The notes under the pieces are model-generated. The model was not told the DNA's origin and searched no databases. It saw only the letters and a program-made list of their open reading frames with translations. A DNA stretch of 64,000 nucleotides from Paenibacillus lautus NBRC 15380 (GTDB lineage Bacteria > Bacillota > Bacilli > Paenibacillales > Paenibacillaceae): contig NZ_BIMF01000008.1 in the NCBI RefSeq assembly GCF_004000945.1, positions 1 through 64,000 of the forward strand, read 5' to 3'. Made by a program: the position numbers and the translations under genes. The first letter of the stretch is position 1. Each line of letters begins with the position of its first letter. Below are positions 51,941 through 61,354 of the stretch, piece after piece.

Positions 51941-52380
51941 TGTTCGTTCCCCCTAATCAGTTGTTGGATTGTCTCTACATCAGTTGCCTGCATGAATTGT
52001 TCAATGCTGCCCGGGCAGCTCAGCAAGGTGGTCAGCTTGCGCAGCATGGCGATATGCTCCGAACTAGAGGAGCCGCCGAGCGCAAACACAAGCTGTACCG
52101 GGTCGTTAGCCGCATGACCGAAAACGACCGGTTTCTTCAATTTAATCAGCGAGACGGACGCTTCCTTTACCCCATCCTCCGCACGGGCATGCGGAAGTGC
52201 GATATGAGGTGCAAGAACAAAGTACGGGCCTCTGTCACGGTAAGATTTCACCATGGCATCGGCATAACGTTCTTCCGCCGCCCCCGCTTTCGCTAGCAGT
52301 TCTCCTGCTAAGCGGATGGCTTCTTCGGCCGTCTCGGCCTCCACATCCAAGGCTATTAGTAACGGTTCCAAAAATTTCAT
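51937..52380 (-). CDS. PTS ascorbate/mannitol-type subunit IIA
   Basis: 147-residue IIA domain of the mannitol/fructose/ascorbate class. The phospho-His lies in FVLAPHIALPHARAEDGVKEASVSLIKL, and the PVVFGHAANDPVQLVFALGGSSSSEHIAML segment completes the fold. It carries phosphate from HPr to IIB. The ATG at 52380 is preferred, with GGGAG eight bases upstream; the frame extends to a TTG. It overlaps IIB by four bases and follows the PRD regulator by about 35 bases, making these the promoter-proximal transport genes. Confidence 0.92.
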   Translation of the reverse strand: MKFLEPLLIALDVEAETAEEAIRLAGELLAKAGAAEERYADAMVKSYRDRGPYFVLAPHIALPHARAEDGVKEASVSLIKLKKPVVFGHAANDPVQLVFALGGSSSSEHIAMLRKLTTLLSCPGSIEQFMQATDVETIQQLIRGNEQ

Positions 52381-52415
52381 TCTCATCTCTCCCAAGTCCG
52401 GTATTCTAATCGATG

Positions 52416-54503
52416 CTAAAGACCGGTGTATAATTGCTGCAGTATCTGTTCTTTTGTCTTGGCCTCTTTCAGACGGATCAGGTTCTCCTTCTCCCTGAGC
52501 AGGATGGTCAGCTCCGACAGCGCTTTGAGGTGGGATTCGCCGTCAATCGCCGCCAGTACCAGAATGATCTGAACTTGATGCCTTGCTTCTTCTGAGAAGG
52601 CGACGGGTTGCTCCAGCCGCAGCAGACTGATTCCCAGTCGCCGGACTCCATCCTGCGGCTTGCCATGCGCAATCGCGATGCCCGGTGCAACGACGATGTA
52701 AGGGCCGAGCGCCTCCACCTTGGAGATCATCGCATCGATATAGGCTTCATCGATGCGCCCATCCTTCAGCAGGGGTTCGGAGGCATCGCGAATGGCGCTC
52801 CGCCAGTCGGCCGCTCCTCTTTTCATTTGGATCATCTGTCCAGTGAGCAGATCCGATAGTGATGGCTTGCGTGCTTCACTCAGCCATGTTTTCCCAACGG
52901 ACAAGTAGTGGTTAAGCTCCTCCGTAAGTCCTGCTTCATCCCTAACCGCTGCGTATTTATGGACGATGTCCAGCAGCGCTTGAACCGAATATGCCGGGGT
53001 CTTTGATTTACGGCCGGCTACCATGTTGACCTGGTTCAGCAGATGCTCCTTATCCTTATCGCTGAGAATCGGATTCACTAAGAGAACGGGCACTTTGCTA
53101 TCCGGCAGTGGTACCGTTGAGAAAATAAAATCAACATGTTCTTCATCAAACGACTCGTATTTCCGCAGCGAGAGTATCGCTGTAATATCCACTGCCGAGA
53201 AGAGGTTCTCCAGCTGCGATTTCAACATCCGCGAAGCGGAAATGCCGTTGACGCAGACGATGGCAGCCTGTCTCCGTACGGCCGGCTTCGTGTTTTCTCT
53301 GCGCAGCCAGCCGCCGAAATGCATGGCGAGATATCCGATTTCGTTATCATCAAGTTGACGTCCAACCAGTTGTTCGAACGCTGCCGCGGAACGGCGGGTC
53401 AGCTCGAATACTTCCCTGTACTTGGAAAGGATATTTTCGAGCAGCGGATTTTCAAGGCCGAGTCCGTATATGATCCGGTAATAAGCCGGCTTCAAATGGA
53501 CAAGCAGATTCTCCTCCATCGCTTCCCGGTTCGGCAGAAATACGCAGGCGTAACGCTGAAAATCATCTGTCATCTGTCTGGTCACTTGCCGAAGCTGCTT
53601 CAGCACTTCTTCGGATCCGGTCATCTGTTCCATCCGATTGACCCTCGCTCCCAGCAGATGCATCGTCAAGTAGCAGACTTCTTCATCCGGGATGGAGACG
53701 CCGAACATTTGGCCAAGACCTTCAGCAACCTCTGAGGCGACTTCAAACTCTGGCATCCTCCGCAGTACGCTTCGTTCATCTTCGTCTATCGAGACAAACT
53801 GTTTGGCCTGAATCCGTCGTACATATAACAAGAAGCGTGCCGTCAAATGAAACAGCATCTCGTCCGTCAAATCTACGCCCAGCGTTATTTCGCTATCCGA
53901 GATCAGGCGATAAACCCGCTTCAGATGTCCCGACTTCATAGGGGGAAATAAGCATTGGGCGAGATCCGGCCTTTCCGATTCCGGGTTCCGGTTAAATACC
54001 TGCTCCCAGTCTGCATCGCCGAAAATCTGCCCGAAATAATAGCTCAGGGCCTTCCGCTTGTGACGTTCCTCCCCATGTACGCCATAGCCCCGCTTGCGGT
54101 CGTAGGTTACCTTGAGATTCGTGGCCTTCATGTCCGACCGGACCGTATTCAAATCCTTGAGCACAGTCCCACGGCTCACCTGCAAAAGGTCCGTCAGATG
54201 ATGAACAAAGAGCGGAGCCTCCGCCGATAACAGATAGAGCGACATCCAGGCCATTCTTTCGCGTGGGGACAGATAGTACTGCTGTGCATGAGGCTTCCCG
54301 GTCGACTGCGGAAGACTGGCCCGGCTTTCATCAGGCAAATAATAGCCAACTGTCCTGACATATTTGACCGGCGGAAGATGAACCGCTTTCAAGTAGTCGT
54401 TTATTTTTTCCATATCATAATAAACGGTTCGTCTGGAGATACCGACCTTCTGCATTAGTTCTTCCAGCGACACATAATCGGCTGCCTCATGAAGCAGCGT
54501 CAA
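52416..54503 (-). CDS. PRD-type PTS-regulated transcriptional activator (BglG/MtlR/UlaR-like)
   Basis: 695-residue multi-domain regulator. N-terminal HTH (YVSLEELMQKVGISRRTVYYDMEKIND) and a second HTH region (VSRGTVLKDLNTVRSDMKATNLKVTYDRKRGYGVHGEE), PRD1 and PRD2 (about 180-400) with paired histidines such as LTMHLLGARV and LAMHFGGWL, a GatB/UlaB-type IIB domain (AIVCVNGISASRMLKSQLENLF) and a C-terminal IIA domain with phospho-His IAIAHGKPQDG. Phosphate on these histidines reports PTS activity. It likely activates the cluster, first gene of which it precedes. The start is odd: the expected N-terminus ILDERSTRILTLLHEA continues upstream to a TGA without a normal start; an ATG (54537) with AAGGAG is one base out of frame. 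TTG 54503 is the only standard start in frame. Confidence 0.9.
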   Translation of the reverse strand: MTLLHEAADYVSLEELMQKVGISRRTVYYDMEKINDYLKAVHLPPVKYVRTVGYYLPDESRASLPQSTGKPHAQQYYLSPRERMAWMSLYLLSAEAPLFVHHLTDLLQVSRGTVLKDLNTVRSDMKATNLKVTYDRKRGYGVHGEERHKRKALSYYFGQIFGDADWEQVFNRNPESERPDLAQCLFPPMKSGHLKRVYRLISDSEITLGVDLTDEMLFHLTARFLLYVRRIQAKQFVSIDEDERSVLRRMPEFEVASEVAEGLGQMFGVSIPDEEVCYLTMHLLGARVNRMEQMTGSEEVLKQLRQVTRQMTDDFQRYACVFLPNREAMEENLLVHLKPAYYRIIYGLGLENPLLENILSKYREVFELTRRSAAAFEQLVGRQLDDNEIGYLAMHFGGWLRRENTKPAVRRQAAIVCVNGISASRMLKSQLENLFSAVDITAILSLRKYESFDEEHVDFIFSTVPLPDSKVPVLLVNPILSDKDKEHLLNQVNMVAGRKSKTPAYSVQALLDIVHKYAAVRDEAGLTEELNHYLSVGKTWLSEARKPSLSDLLTGQMIQMKRGAADWRSAIRDASEPLLKDGRIDEAYIDAMISKVEALGPYIVVAPGIAIAHGKPQDGVRRLGISLLRLEQPVAFSEEARHQVQIILVLAAIDGESHLKALSELTILLREKENLIRLKEAKTKEQILQQLYTGL

Positions 54504-54898
54504 AATCCGGGTACTTCTTTCGTCCAGAATACGGCATCAACTCCTTTGCCGTTAGTGTGGTACCTTTTGCAATTCGATTATACCCACAGGCAATTCATGA
54601 AAGACAGTTCAATTCATGGAGTCCCTTTTGTGCAAAAATGAACTCAAGTGTTCAAAATTAATCCCTCCCATAGCAATCTAAAACAAAAAAAGCCGCATAC
54701 AATGCGGCTTTCAAAGTCTTTCATAACTTGTATCATAGACCGGCAAAACTCTTTTCATTAAATAACTCGGCATAATAAAACAACCGCTATCCCCATCTCA
54801 CTCGTTGAAAAAGAAGTATCGAGCTAATTTCTAAAGTTGCTTTTTCAATACGCGTAACAAGAAATCAACATTAGGCATTCCATGTTCTTCCTGTCCAA
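54504..54898. other. PTS cluster promoter region and PL8 3' region
   Basis: About 395 bases. It contains the doubtful regulator start, an upstream TATAAT on the minus strand near 54578-54583, the direct repeat CAATTCATG (54591-54599 and 54610-54618, 19 bases apart) that may be an activator site, and the PL8 terminator (54687-54714). No cre match was found. Confidence 0.45.
54687..54714 (-). terminator. Terminator downstream of the PL8 lyase (repeat type 3)
   Basis: AAAGCCGCAT / ATGCGGCTTT with T7 on the minus strand. Nearly identical to 37109-37136. It lies about 185 bases after the lyase stop. Confidence 0.8.
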
Positions 54899-57800
54899 CT
54901 AAATCAATGCCTGTGCATGCAGTAGTAAGTAGCGTGCGGCATCGCTATGAACATGTTTGCCGATCTGTGCTTGAATTTCATGGATGAAACTGTTCAGTTC
55001 ACCCTGGTCGAGCTTTTGTCTCAAGCTGTTTGCGATACCGTTGTTGTCAATCCAGCCGTCCTTCTCAAATCTTGCGACCAGCGCTTTGAGCGATTCGCTA
55101 GTCGCAGTCGTTTGAAAGTCCACACTGGCCCTCCCTATATTTCCTGCTGAATCGTAACCTGTAATTTCTAATGAATGACTGCCCAGTGAAAGAGTATAAA
55201 GCGAGATCGTTGCGCCTTGCTCCATAGGCTGTCCGTCAAGCAACAACGTTGTCTTCGTCTGATCGACGCCGGACAGATCATCGCTTACATCAAATTGCGG
55301 CAATAAGTCCTGATCCATACTGTAGCTTTCTGCTGCCGGATCGTCAACCGTAATAAGAGGGGCCTCTGTATCCAGATTAAATTCAATCGTCTTTGCGGGC
55401 TCTACGTTACCCGCATCATCCTTTGATCGGTAGCTTATTGTATATTTGTCATCTTGACTGAATGTAACGGGTCCAGTGTATGCCTGCCATGTGCTTCCCC
55501 CGTCCAGGCTGTAAACCGATTCAGTTACTCCCGATAATGGATCCTTAGAGGCTAATGATAACGTTACAGGATGGACATACCAACCGTTGTGGCCGTCCGG
55601 CTGCTCCGGGGATAACGTGGCTATCGTGTCGGGCGGAACCTTATCCTGTCGTTCGAACAGAAGCACAGGCCGGTAAGCTGGATCCGTATGTTCCTTAGAG
55701 CCGTAAATAATCCAGCCGTTCGAGCCGTAGTTGGTCGTTTGAGCGAGCTGAACGGCGATCGTCCGTTCACCAACCAAGGCTGCATTCACTTGTGCGGTTA
55801 CATCAATGGTTACGGGTGTTCCGGCTGCAGGGACGGTCCAGTTTCCGATCAGGCTGCCGGCAGCAGGCTTATTGTTCCAAGTAATGCCGTTTTCTGTCCA
55901 TGTATGATTGCTTACTTCATAAGCGACGCCTTTTGTGTTTGCGAGTCCGGCACTTGTCGGAACCAGACGGATCTGCGCGCTTTTAACTTGTTCCGGCAGC
56001 TGCGATAAATCAAATTTCAAATAAGAGTATCGGTGGTAGCCGGAGTTGGGATCGTTTTTTACGACCAATTGATCGGAAGAGCCAAAGTTGCTGTTTGCAT
56101 AAGACCCGCTGCGAACGTAGGCATCATCGGAAGGTAAGATTGCATAACCAAGCGTTACGGATAATTCATTGGATGCGGCGCTTTCAACACCAGAGCTGTT
56201 AAGGGCTTTTATCGCAAAATAATACGTTGTCCCGCTGGATAGGCCCGTGACCGTATACTGGTTGTTACCGCTGACTGTCGAAATATCAACGGTTTTCGAA
56301 TAACTGCCGGGCGCTGTCCCGTAATAAATGCGGTATCCGTTAGCTCCGGCGCTTGCGTTCCATTTCAGCGTAGCTGAACCGGGTCCTGGCAAGGCTTCGA
56401 TCAATTGAGGCGCCGCTGGCGGCATCGTTGACCCTGTACTCAGTTTAGCCAGGAACGTTTTTCCAATCGCTCCTGCCGTTTTCACTTCCAATATCGTAGT
56501 CGGTGAAAACTGTTTCACTGTAACGCCTGGATCAAGCAGCAGCGCGCCGGTTGTTGCACGGTGAAGTTCGACTTCAATGGTGCCACCGTTTGCTTGCGTC
56601 GGGTCTGAAACCCCGATTTGCAGCTCATTTCCGTTCTCGGCAATGGTGACGGATGCTTTCTTATTACTTGTCAAGTAATCTGCTCCGTTCACTTGGACGG
56701 TTTCAACCGAATCCGTCCAAAAGTTTGCTCCGACCGCCATTTGATCCGTGGTATCCATGACCGCCTGTACGTTTCCTGTGTTTTTCAATACAGTGAAGCT
56801 AGGGTCTGCCGCATAGTCTGCTGCCTCAGTCGTCGACGCTCCCGGGTAAACGGCATATGCATAGGAGGCTTGCACCGGATCGACGCCGTGATTCAGCGCG
56901 AGGCTTGCGTATTGTGCGGATACCATCTTATCGCTTCCATCGGTGTTTATATCCTTCCAGGATCCGGAACGCGTTTCACGTAGACCACGAACTGTCGCTC
57001 CTCCAGGGAATACGTACGCGATATCCGATCCCGGTACGCTGCCAGACAGATGCGCCCACTGCACGCCTGTCATCGTTTCCGTCCACCCGGTCGTTGAAGG
57101 CTTAGCCGTTCCATCCACCGTCAACGTATTTGACCCGCTCTCATTCAGCTTCCGATTTTCAACGATCGTCTCTACAGCGCGACCTCCAGTACTCGAAATG
57201 TCGGATCCGAGCGCTATATATTTATCGCCGAATAGAAACCATGACTTTTTGCCTGATAACGGAGTACCCGTATTTTTCGACATCGAAAATTCCATACCGA
57301 CCGTTCCGTAAGGGCCATCAATCGATGAGCCTCCTACCCAATTCGACGTATTGAATTTAAAGCTGAAAGAGCCCACGGTGCTCGTAGAGCCGTCCGTAGT
57401 CGTTCCCGGCAATCTCACCGGATTGATCGTTGGCCAATAGGCTCCTGAAAACTGCGTCTGATCCCCGTTGTACAAATATGCGGCACCCGCGCCTTGCCAC
57501 CATGGCTTGGTATTTTCGCCGTTACCATATTCAAAAGCAGAAATGCGCGTTGAGAACAAACCAAGCGCCAGTCCGAATTCAGGCCTTAAGTGTACGGCGC
57601 GATCCATACCAGCGAAAATATGCGTATCGATCATATCGCCAGCGGGTTCAACGGATGGATCGCCCATTAATGCTTTTATTTTGCCGATACTGAAGATGGA
57701 CAGCCCCTCCGTATAACTCGGGAACGTTGTATCCGACATCATTTGGCCTTTAGCAATTTGGCGTACCGTCGCTGCATCCCGAGCGTTCAGGCCGTCCGCC

Positions 57801-58840
57801 AGCATGACGAGTGAAGCCAAGATTTTCCGTCCCGCCTGATGATCCTGTGATGCTTCGCGCGATATCGCACGTCCTCGTACCGTATCCATCATGGCGCCTT
57901 TATACAGAAAAGGGCGGTACGCCTCTGTTACCCAACGAATGACATTAGCGATATTCGGGTCCGTAACGTCCCAACTCGAACCGCCAAGGAGGTACAGCAG
58001 CTTCGCCATGTCTTCGAGCAGAACGGCACCGTAGCTTCCTGTATACGCGACATAGTCATGTTGGATAAACGACCCATCCTCGTAAAACCCGTCCCTGCTC
58101 TGCACATACAACAACACCTGGCTGATCGCATCACGGCCTTGAGCCATCTTGGCATCCGTCTTGCTCAGCACGCCGCGCAAAGAGACAATCAGCGCTTTAT
58201 CAAGCCGATTCGCACCCGTTTCTTGGAGTGAAGGGGAATTTGTACGATAGGTTGGATCCGGAACGAATTTGTCCAATGCCTTCGTGTAGTTTGTTTTTTG
58301 CGTTGCGGACATTTGATCATAAATTAAAATCATCGCATCCGTCAGGTTCATCGGCACGCCGATCTCCCAATCCCACCAATTGCCCGTTTCACCCTTCGTT
58401 TCGTTATATTTGTTAGCATACATCCAGTCCAGTCCACTCAGAATGTCAGCAGCTAGCTGCTCATTTCCTCTCAGGGATGATCCTGTTGTAGCATAGGCCA
58501 GTGCCATTTCCTTCAGCCTTACATAGTTGGATGAAATCGTACTGGAAACGCTCCAGTTTGCCAGATCACTCCACAAATAAGTTCGCCCGGCGTTTTTGTT
58601 CATCGCTGCCCAGTACTTGTTCGCGTTTGTTTCGATTTGACTGATTTTCGCTGCAATTTCCGTGTCCGACGTATCGATTGCCGTCCCCCCTGTCAAATAT
58701 ACATGCCACCTCTCCCTCAGCAAATCGTACTCGTCTGCAGCGGTTGATGCTTGTACTGGTCCGGCAAACAACAAAATGGGATACAGCATGAAACTGGTAA
58801 GAAGAGAAACCACAGTGAATTTCTGCCAACGTAAGCTCAT
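54899..58840 (-). CDS. Secreted polysaccharide lyase family 8 with FN3, DNRLRE-like, Ig-like and FIMAH-like modules
   Basis: 1313-residue secreted lyase that cleaves uronate-containing polysaccharides (hyaluronan, chondroitin or xanthan) by beta-elimination. Signal peptide 1-30; alpha/alpha toroid about 35-370 with Asn211, His261, Tyr270 and Arg324, whose spacings match the catalytic residues of streptococcal hyaluronate lyase (N349/H399/Y408/R462), and the aromatic patch NWWDW at 154-158; beta-sandwich domains follow. Then an FN3 domain (about 725-815), a DNRLRE/CBM96-like module (820-985), two Ig-like/bacterial OmpL47-type repeats (990-1220), and a C-terminal FIMAH-like domain (1245-1313). 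The ATG with GGAAGGAG is chosen over an 18-codon extension. The true glycan cannot be told from sequence. Confidence 0.93.
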   Translation of the reverse strand: MSLRWQKFTVVSLLTSFMLYPILLFAGPVQASTAADEYDLLRERWHVYLTGGTAIDTSDTEIAAKISQIETNANKYWAAMNKNAGRTYLWSDLANWSVSSTISSNYVRLKEMALAYATTGSSLRGNEQLAADILSGLDWMYANKYNETKGETGNWWDWEIGVPMNLTDAMILIYDQMSATQKTNYTKALDKFVPDPTYRTNSPSLQETGANRLDKALIVSLRGVLSKTDAKMAQGRDAISQVLLYVQSRDGFYEDGSFIQHDYVAYTGSYGAVLLEDMAKLLYLLGGSSWDVTDPNIANVIRWVTEAYRPFLYKGAMMDTVRGRAISREASQDHQAGRKILASLVMLADGLNARDAATVRQIAKGQMMSDTTFPSYTEGLSIFSIGKIKALMGDPSVEPAGDMIDTHIFAGMDRAVHLRPEFGLALGLFSTRISAFEYGNGENTKPWWQGAGAAYLYNGDQTQFSGAYWPTINPVRLPGTTTDGSTSTVGSFSFKFNTSNWVGGSSIDGPYGTVGMEFSMSKNTGTPLSGKKSWFLFGDKYIALGSDISSTGGRAVETIVENRKLNESGSNTLTVDGTAKPSTTGWTETMTGVQWAHLSGSVPGSDIAYVFPGGATVRGLRETRSGSWKDINTDGSDKMVSAQYASLALNHGVDPVQASYAYAVYPGASTTEAADYAADPSFTVLKNTGNVQAVMDTTDQMAVGANFWTDSVETVQVNGADYLTSNKKASVTIAENGNELQIGVSDPTQANGGTIEVELHRATTGALLLDPGVTVKQFSPTTILEVKTAGAIGKTFLAKLSTGSTMPPAAPQLIEALPGPGSATLKWNASAGANGYRIYYGTAPGSYSKTVDISTVSGNNQYTVTGLSSGTTYYFAIKALNSSGVESAASNELSVTLGYAILPSDDAYVRSGSYANSNFGSSDQLVVKNDPNSGYHRYSYLKFDLSQLPEQVKSAQIRLVPTSAGLANTKGVAYEVSNHTWTENGITWNNKPAAGSLIGNWTVPAAGTPVTIDVTAQVNAALVGERTIAVQLAQTTNYGSNGWIIYGSKEHTDPAYRPVLLFERQDKVPPDTIATLSPEQPDGHNGWYVHPVTLSLASKDPLSGVTESVYSLDGGSTWQAYTGPVTFSQDDKYTISYRSKDDAGNVEPAKTIEFNLDTEAPLITVDDPAAESYSMDQDLLPQFDVSDDLSGVDQTKTTLLLDGQPMEQGATISLYTLSLGSHSLEITGYDSAGNIGRASVDFQTTATSESLKALVARFEKDGWIDNNGIANSLRQKLDQGELNSFIHEIQAQIGKHVHSDAARYLLLHAQALI

Positions 58841-59160
58841 CACAATATCTCCTTCCAACTTTCGATTTAAACTACTGATTGATAACACCAGCATCCTTTG
58901 GTATGAATCCCGTCTGTCGCATCACCCCCTTTCATGCGGCCATCCGCTATTCACAAGATCGAGAAAAAAGCCACGTTCAATCCCTCAGATAGTATGGTGG
59001 CGTCAAGACAACATTCTAAAAGAAAGAGGCAGATTGAATGTGGCTCAGTATGAAAGGAAGAAGATTCGTAGCTTATTGTTAACTCTTTAGGAACTTTATT
59101 TTCAGGATGAAGAGAAATTGCGTGGAAAAGGTTGTGAATCAATACTCTACCCTTGATATT
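58841..59160. other. Intergenic region, PL8 promoter side
   Basis: About 320 bases between the PL8 start and the metallophosphoesterase stop. No cre site, riboswitch or clear promoter pair was identified. Confidence 0.45.
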
Positions 59161-60156
59161 CTATCGATGAAGCTGAGCGTCCGGCTCATGCAACGGTAAT
59201 TCCGCGACAAGTCCGTCGCTCTGGCGGATCCATGTCTCGAACTGTCGTTCGCCCGCTTTTAATCGAATGACTCTTGCTCCCGTCGGAAACTTATCCTTAC
59301 GCATACCGTCTACATAACTAACGTAACGAGTAGACCTCCCGTAGCATAGACGTATGCCGTGGAGTGTCCCGCAATAATCGTTAGAGTGGTCATGACCGAC
59401 GAATGTGCCCATAACATCGCCCATCTCTACCATGGCGGCGAACAAGCCTGAATTTACCTTCGGCGAGCTGATCCATTCGCTGCAATGGCCCTCGCATACG
59501 CTCGTCTTCCATACCTCATCGTATTCCGGCAGCGGAATATGAAAAAAAGCCAGTGCGGGCAAAGGCGCCCCGCCATTCCGTTCGGCCAATTGCCGAGATT
59601 CGGATACATACCATTCGATTTGATCACGGCGTATCCAGTCGTATCCGCCCACCGCAGCAATCGGTGAGTAATCGCCGCTGTCGAGAAAAAACAACGCGGC
59701 CGCTGGCTTCCCTGCCCGATCGTCAATCGTCAGCACATAGTTTCCCGCTCCGCTAACTCCCGGAGGATCCGGTTGGGCAACGCAATATTCATGCAGGAGC
59801 TGCTCCTCATGCATTCTCTTTCGAGGCAAGCTCCCTTCCGAGTCATGATTGCCAAACACAGCCGCCCATGCCACGCGGCTTTCTTCAGCAACAGCGACCG
59901 CGCTTCGGAACGATTGAAGCGGATCTTTGCTTCTAGCGCTTGCCGTCAAGTCGCCTGCAAACACAACAAGATCCGGCTGCTCAATTGCGATGATTCTCTC
60001 CATCGTCGCCTTCGTCATCGAGTCGAGAAGCGGCGTCTCCGGATCCAGGTCCTCAGCGTCAATAAACTCTACATCAGAAAACTGTACGATAACAAACGTT
60101 CCATCCTCACGAAACTTCAGCTTTTTCACCAAGGTATACCCGCCCCTTTGTCTCAT
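59161..60156 (-). CDS. Calcineurin-like metallophosphoesterase
   Basis: 331-residue metallophosphoesterase of the purple-acid-phosphatase-like bacterial group (DUF-type phosphoesterases with QFTDLHW in most members). Present motifs: VVFAGDLT (Asp69), AVFGNHDSEG, FFHIPLPEYD and FVGHDHSNDY. The first motif, normally D-x-H, reads QFSDVEF (Asp28-Val-Glu30): the metal-binding histidine is replaced by glutamate, which may change metal choice or activity. Last gene of an overlapping operon after a PhnP-like hydrolase and an MFS transporter; it overlaps the MFS end by 50 bases from this ATG. A TTG/GTG pair about ten codons in, behind AGGGGCGGG, is an alternative start. Confidence 0.85.
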   Translation of the reverse strand: MRQRGGYTLVKKLKFREDGTFVIVQFSDVEFIDAEDLDPETPLLDSMTKATMERIIAIEQPDLVVFAGDLTASARSKDPLQSFRSAVAVAEESRVAWAAVFGNHDSEGSLPRKRMHEEQLLHEYCVAQPDPPGVSGAGNYVLTIDDRAGKPAAALFFLDSGDYSPIAAVGGYDWIRRDQIEWYVSESRQLAERNGGAPLPALAFFHIPLPEYDEVWKTSVCEGHCSEWISSPKVNSGLFAAMVEMGDVMGTFVGHDHSNDYCGTLHGIRLCYGRSTRYVSYVDGMRKDKFPTGARVIRLKAGERQFETWIRQSDGLVAELPLHEPDAQLHR

Positions 60157-61354
60157 ATTCTTTCCAATACCATAACCCGATTAAAATGAATACAGCAGCA
60201 CACGCCAAATACATCGATGTCACGCCATACTGCAAACCGACTACCCAATAAATCAACGTCGGGCCGATCGCCGCCCCTAAATCGGTAGATACGGAATAAG
60301 CGGTCATGACTGTAATAACGGAAGTGCTCTTGGCTGCGTCAGAAGCCATAGCGTCCATGATCGTACCCAGCGCGGTGCTTGTTATCATGACGAAAATAAC
60401 AATAACAATCCAAATACCAATCGGCAGCTGCCACGGAAGTAATGCGTAACCAGCCGCCGCACCCGCCAACGACAGCATAAATAAAGGCAGCCTTCCTCTC
60501 GGCCCATCCGTACGCTGTCCGAACCATCGGGCCAAGAACGGCTCCCAAGCACAGCGCAGCGCTGTCAATACGCCGCCTAACGCCGTACTGCCGATAATCA
60601 ATCCGAACCACGGGATCCCCGTTGGATAACTCGTATCGATAAGATACGTAAGTGTCGCGCCGAACACGGCGTGCAGCAACGATATAATTAATCCGCTTAT
60701 CACGATTTTCTTCACCTGAAGCGACCACACCTTACTTCTGTTACCGCGAGGTAATTCCATTTGGTGTGATCCGGATGCTTTCCCCTGACTTATGGATGCC
60801 GCGATCAACGGAAGTCCGACCAATGCCATCATGCCAAACCATATCGAGACGGACTGTAATCCGAAGAAGGGCACAAGCAATCCTCCGAACAGCACGCCTA
60901 CCAAGCTGCCAAGGCGCCACAACCCGTTATACGTTCCCATTAAGCGCCCTCGATTCGTATCGTCGGAGTAGCGAATGACGGTCAAGTATCCGCCCATTCG
61001 CATCAAGGACCATGCAATCCCCCACACCGCTCGCAAAGCTATCCAAAGAACGAAGCCTTTGAAGACGCCGTATCCTACGGTGGTTAGAGCCGCGAGCAAT
61101 ACGGAGATGAACAGACCGGTTCGAAGCGACATGCGGTGATACAACCAGCCAATAACAGGATTAAGGGGCAGCCTTACTAGTCGGTTTATCGACAGCAGTA
61201 CGCCTACCTGCCAAAGCGCGTCCAGTCCCGCTTCCTTCCAATACACAGGGAGGACAATGTACAGCATCGAGTCTCCGAAGAGGGTTAGCGCCGTTACGAT
61301 ACCGACAATCCTAATCTGGCGCTGTTCTATTGCGTTGCTGCTGTCACTCGTCAT
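60107..61354 (-). CDS. MFS transporter
   Basis: 415-residue MFS transporter with 12 predicted segments. Loop 2-3 shows NPVIGWLYHRMSLRTGLFIS, an MFS motif A variant, and segment 5 has WGIAWSLMRMGGYLTVIRY. It starts with an ATGA overlap with the PhnP-like gene and is overlapped by the phosphoesterase gene, so all three are translated from one message. Whether it imports a substrate for these enzymes or exports a product is unknown; it does not match drug-efflux signatures closely. Confidence 0.88.
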   Translation of the reverse strand: MTSDSSNAIEQRQIRIVGIVTALTLFGDSMLYIVLPVYWKEAGLDALWQVGVLLSINRLVRLPLNPVIGWLYHRMSLRTGLFISVLLAALTTVGYGVFKGFVLWIALRAVWGIAWSLMRMGGYLTVIRYSDDTNRGRLMGTYNGLWRLGSLVGVLFGGLLVPFFGLQSVSIWFGMMALVGLPLIAASISQGKASGSHQMELPRGNRSKVWSLQVKKIVISGLIISLLHAVFGATLTYLIDTSYPTGIPWFGLIIGSTALGGVLTALRCAWEPFLARWFGQRTDGPRGRLPLFMLSLAGAAAGYALLPWQLPIGIWIVIVIFVMITSTALGTIMDAMASDAAKSTSVITVMTAYSVSTDLGAAIGPTLIYWVVGLQYGVTSMYLACAAVFILIGLWYWKEYETKGRVYLGEKAEVS

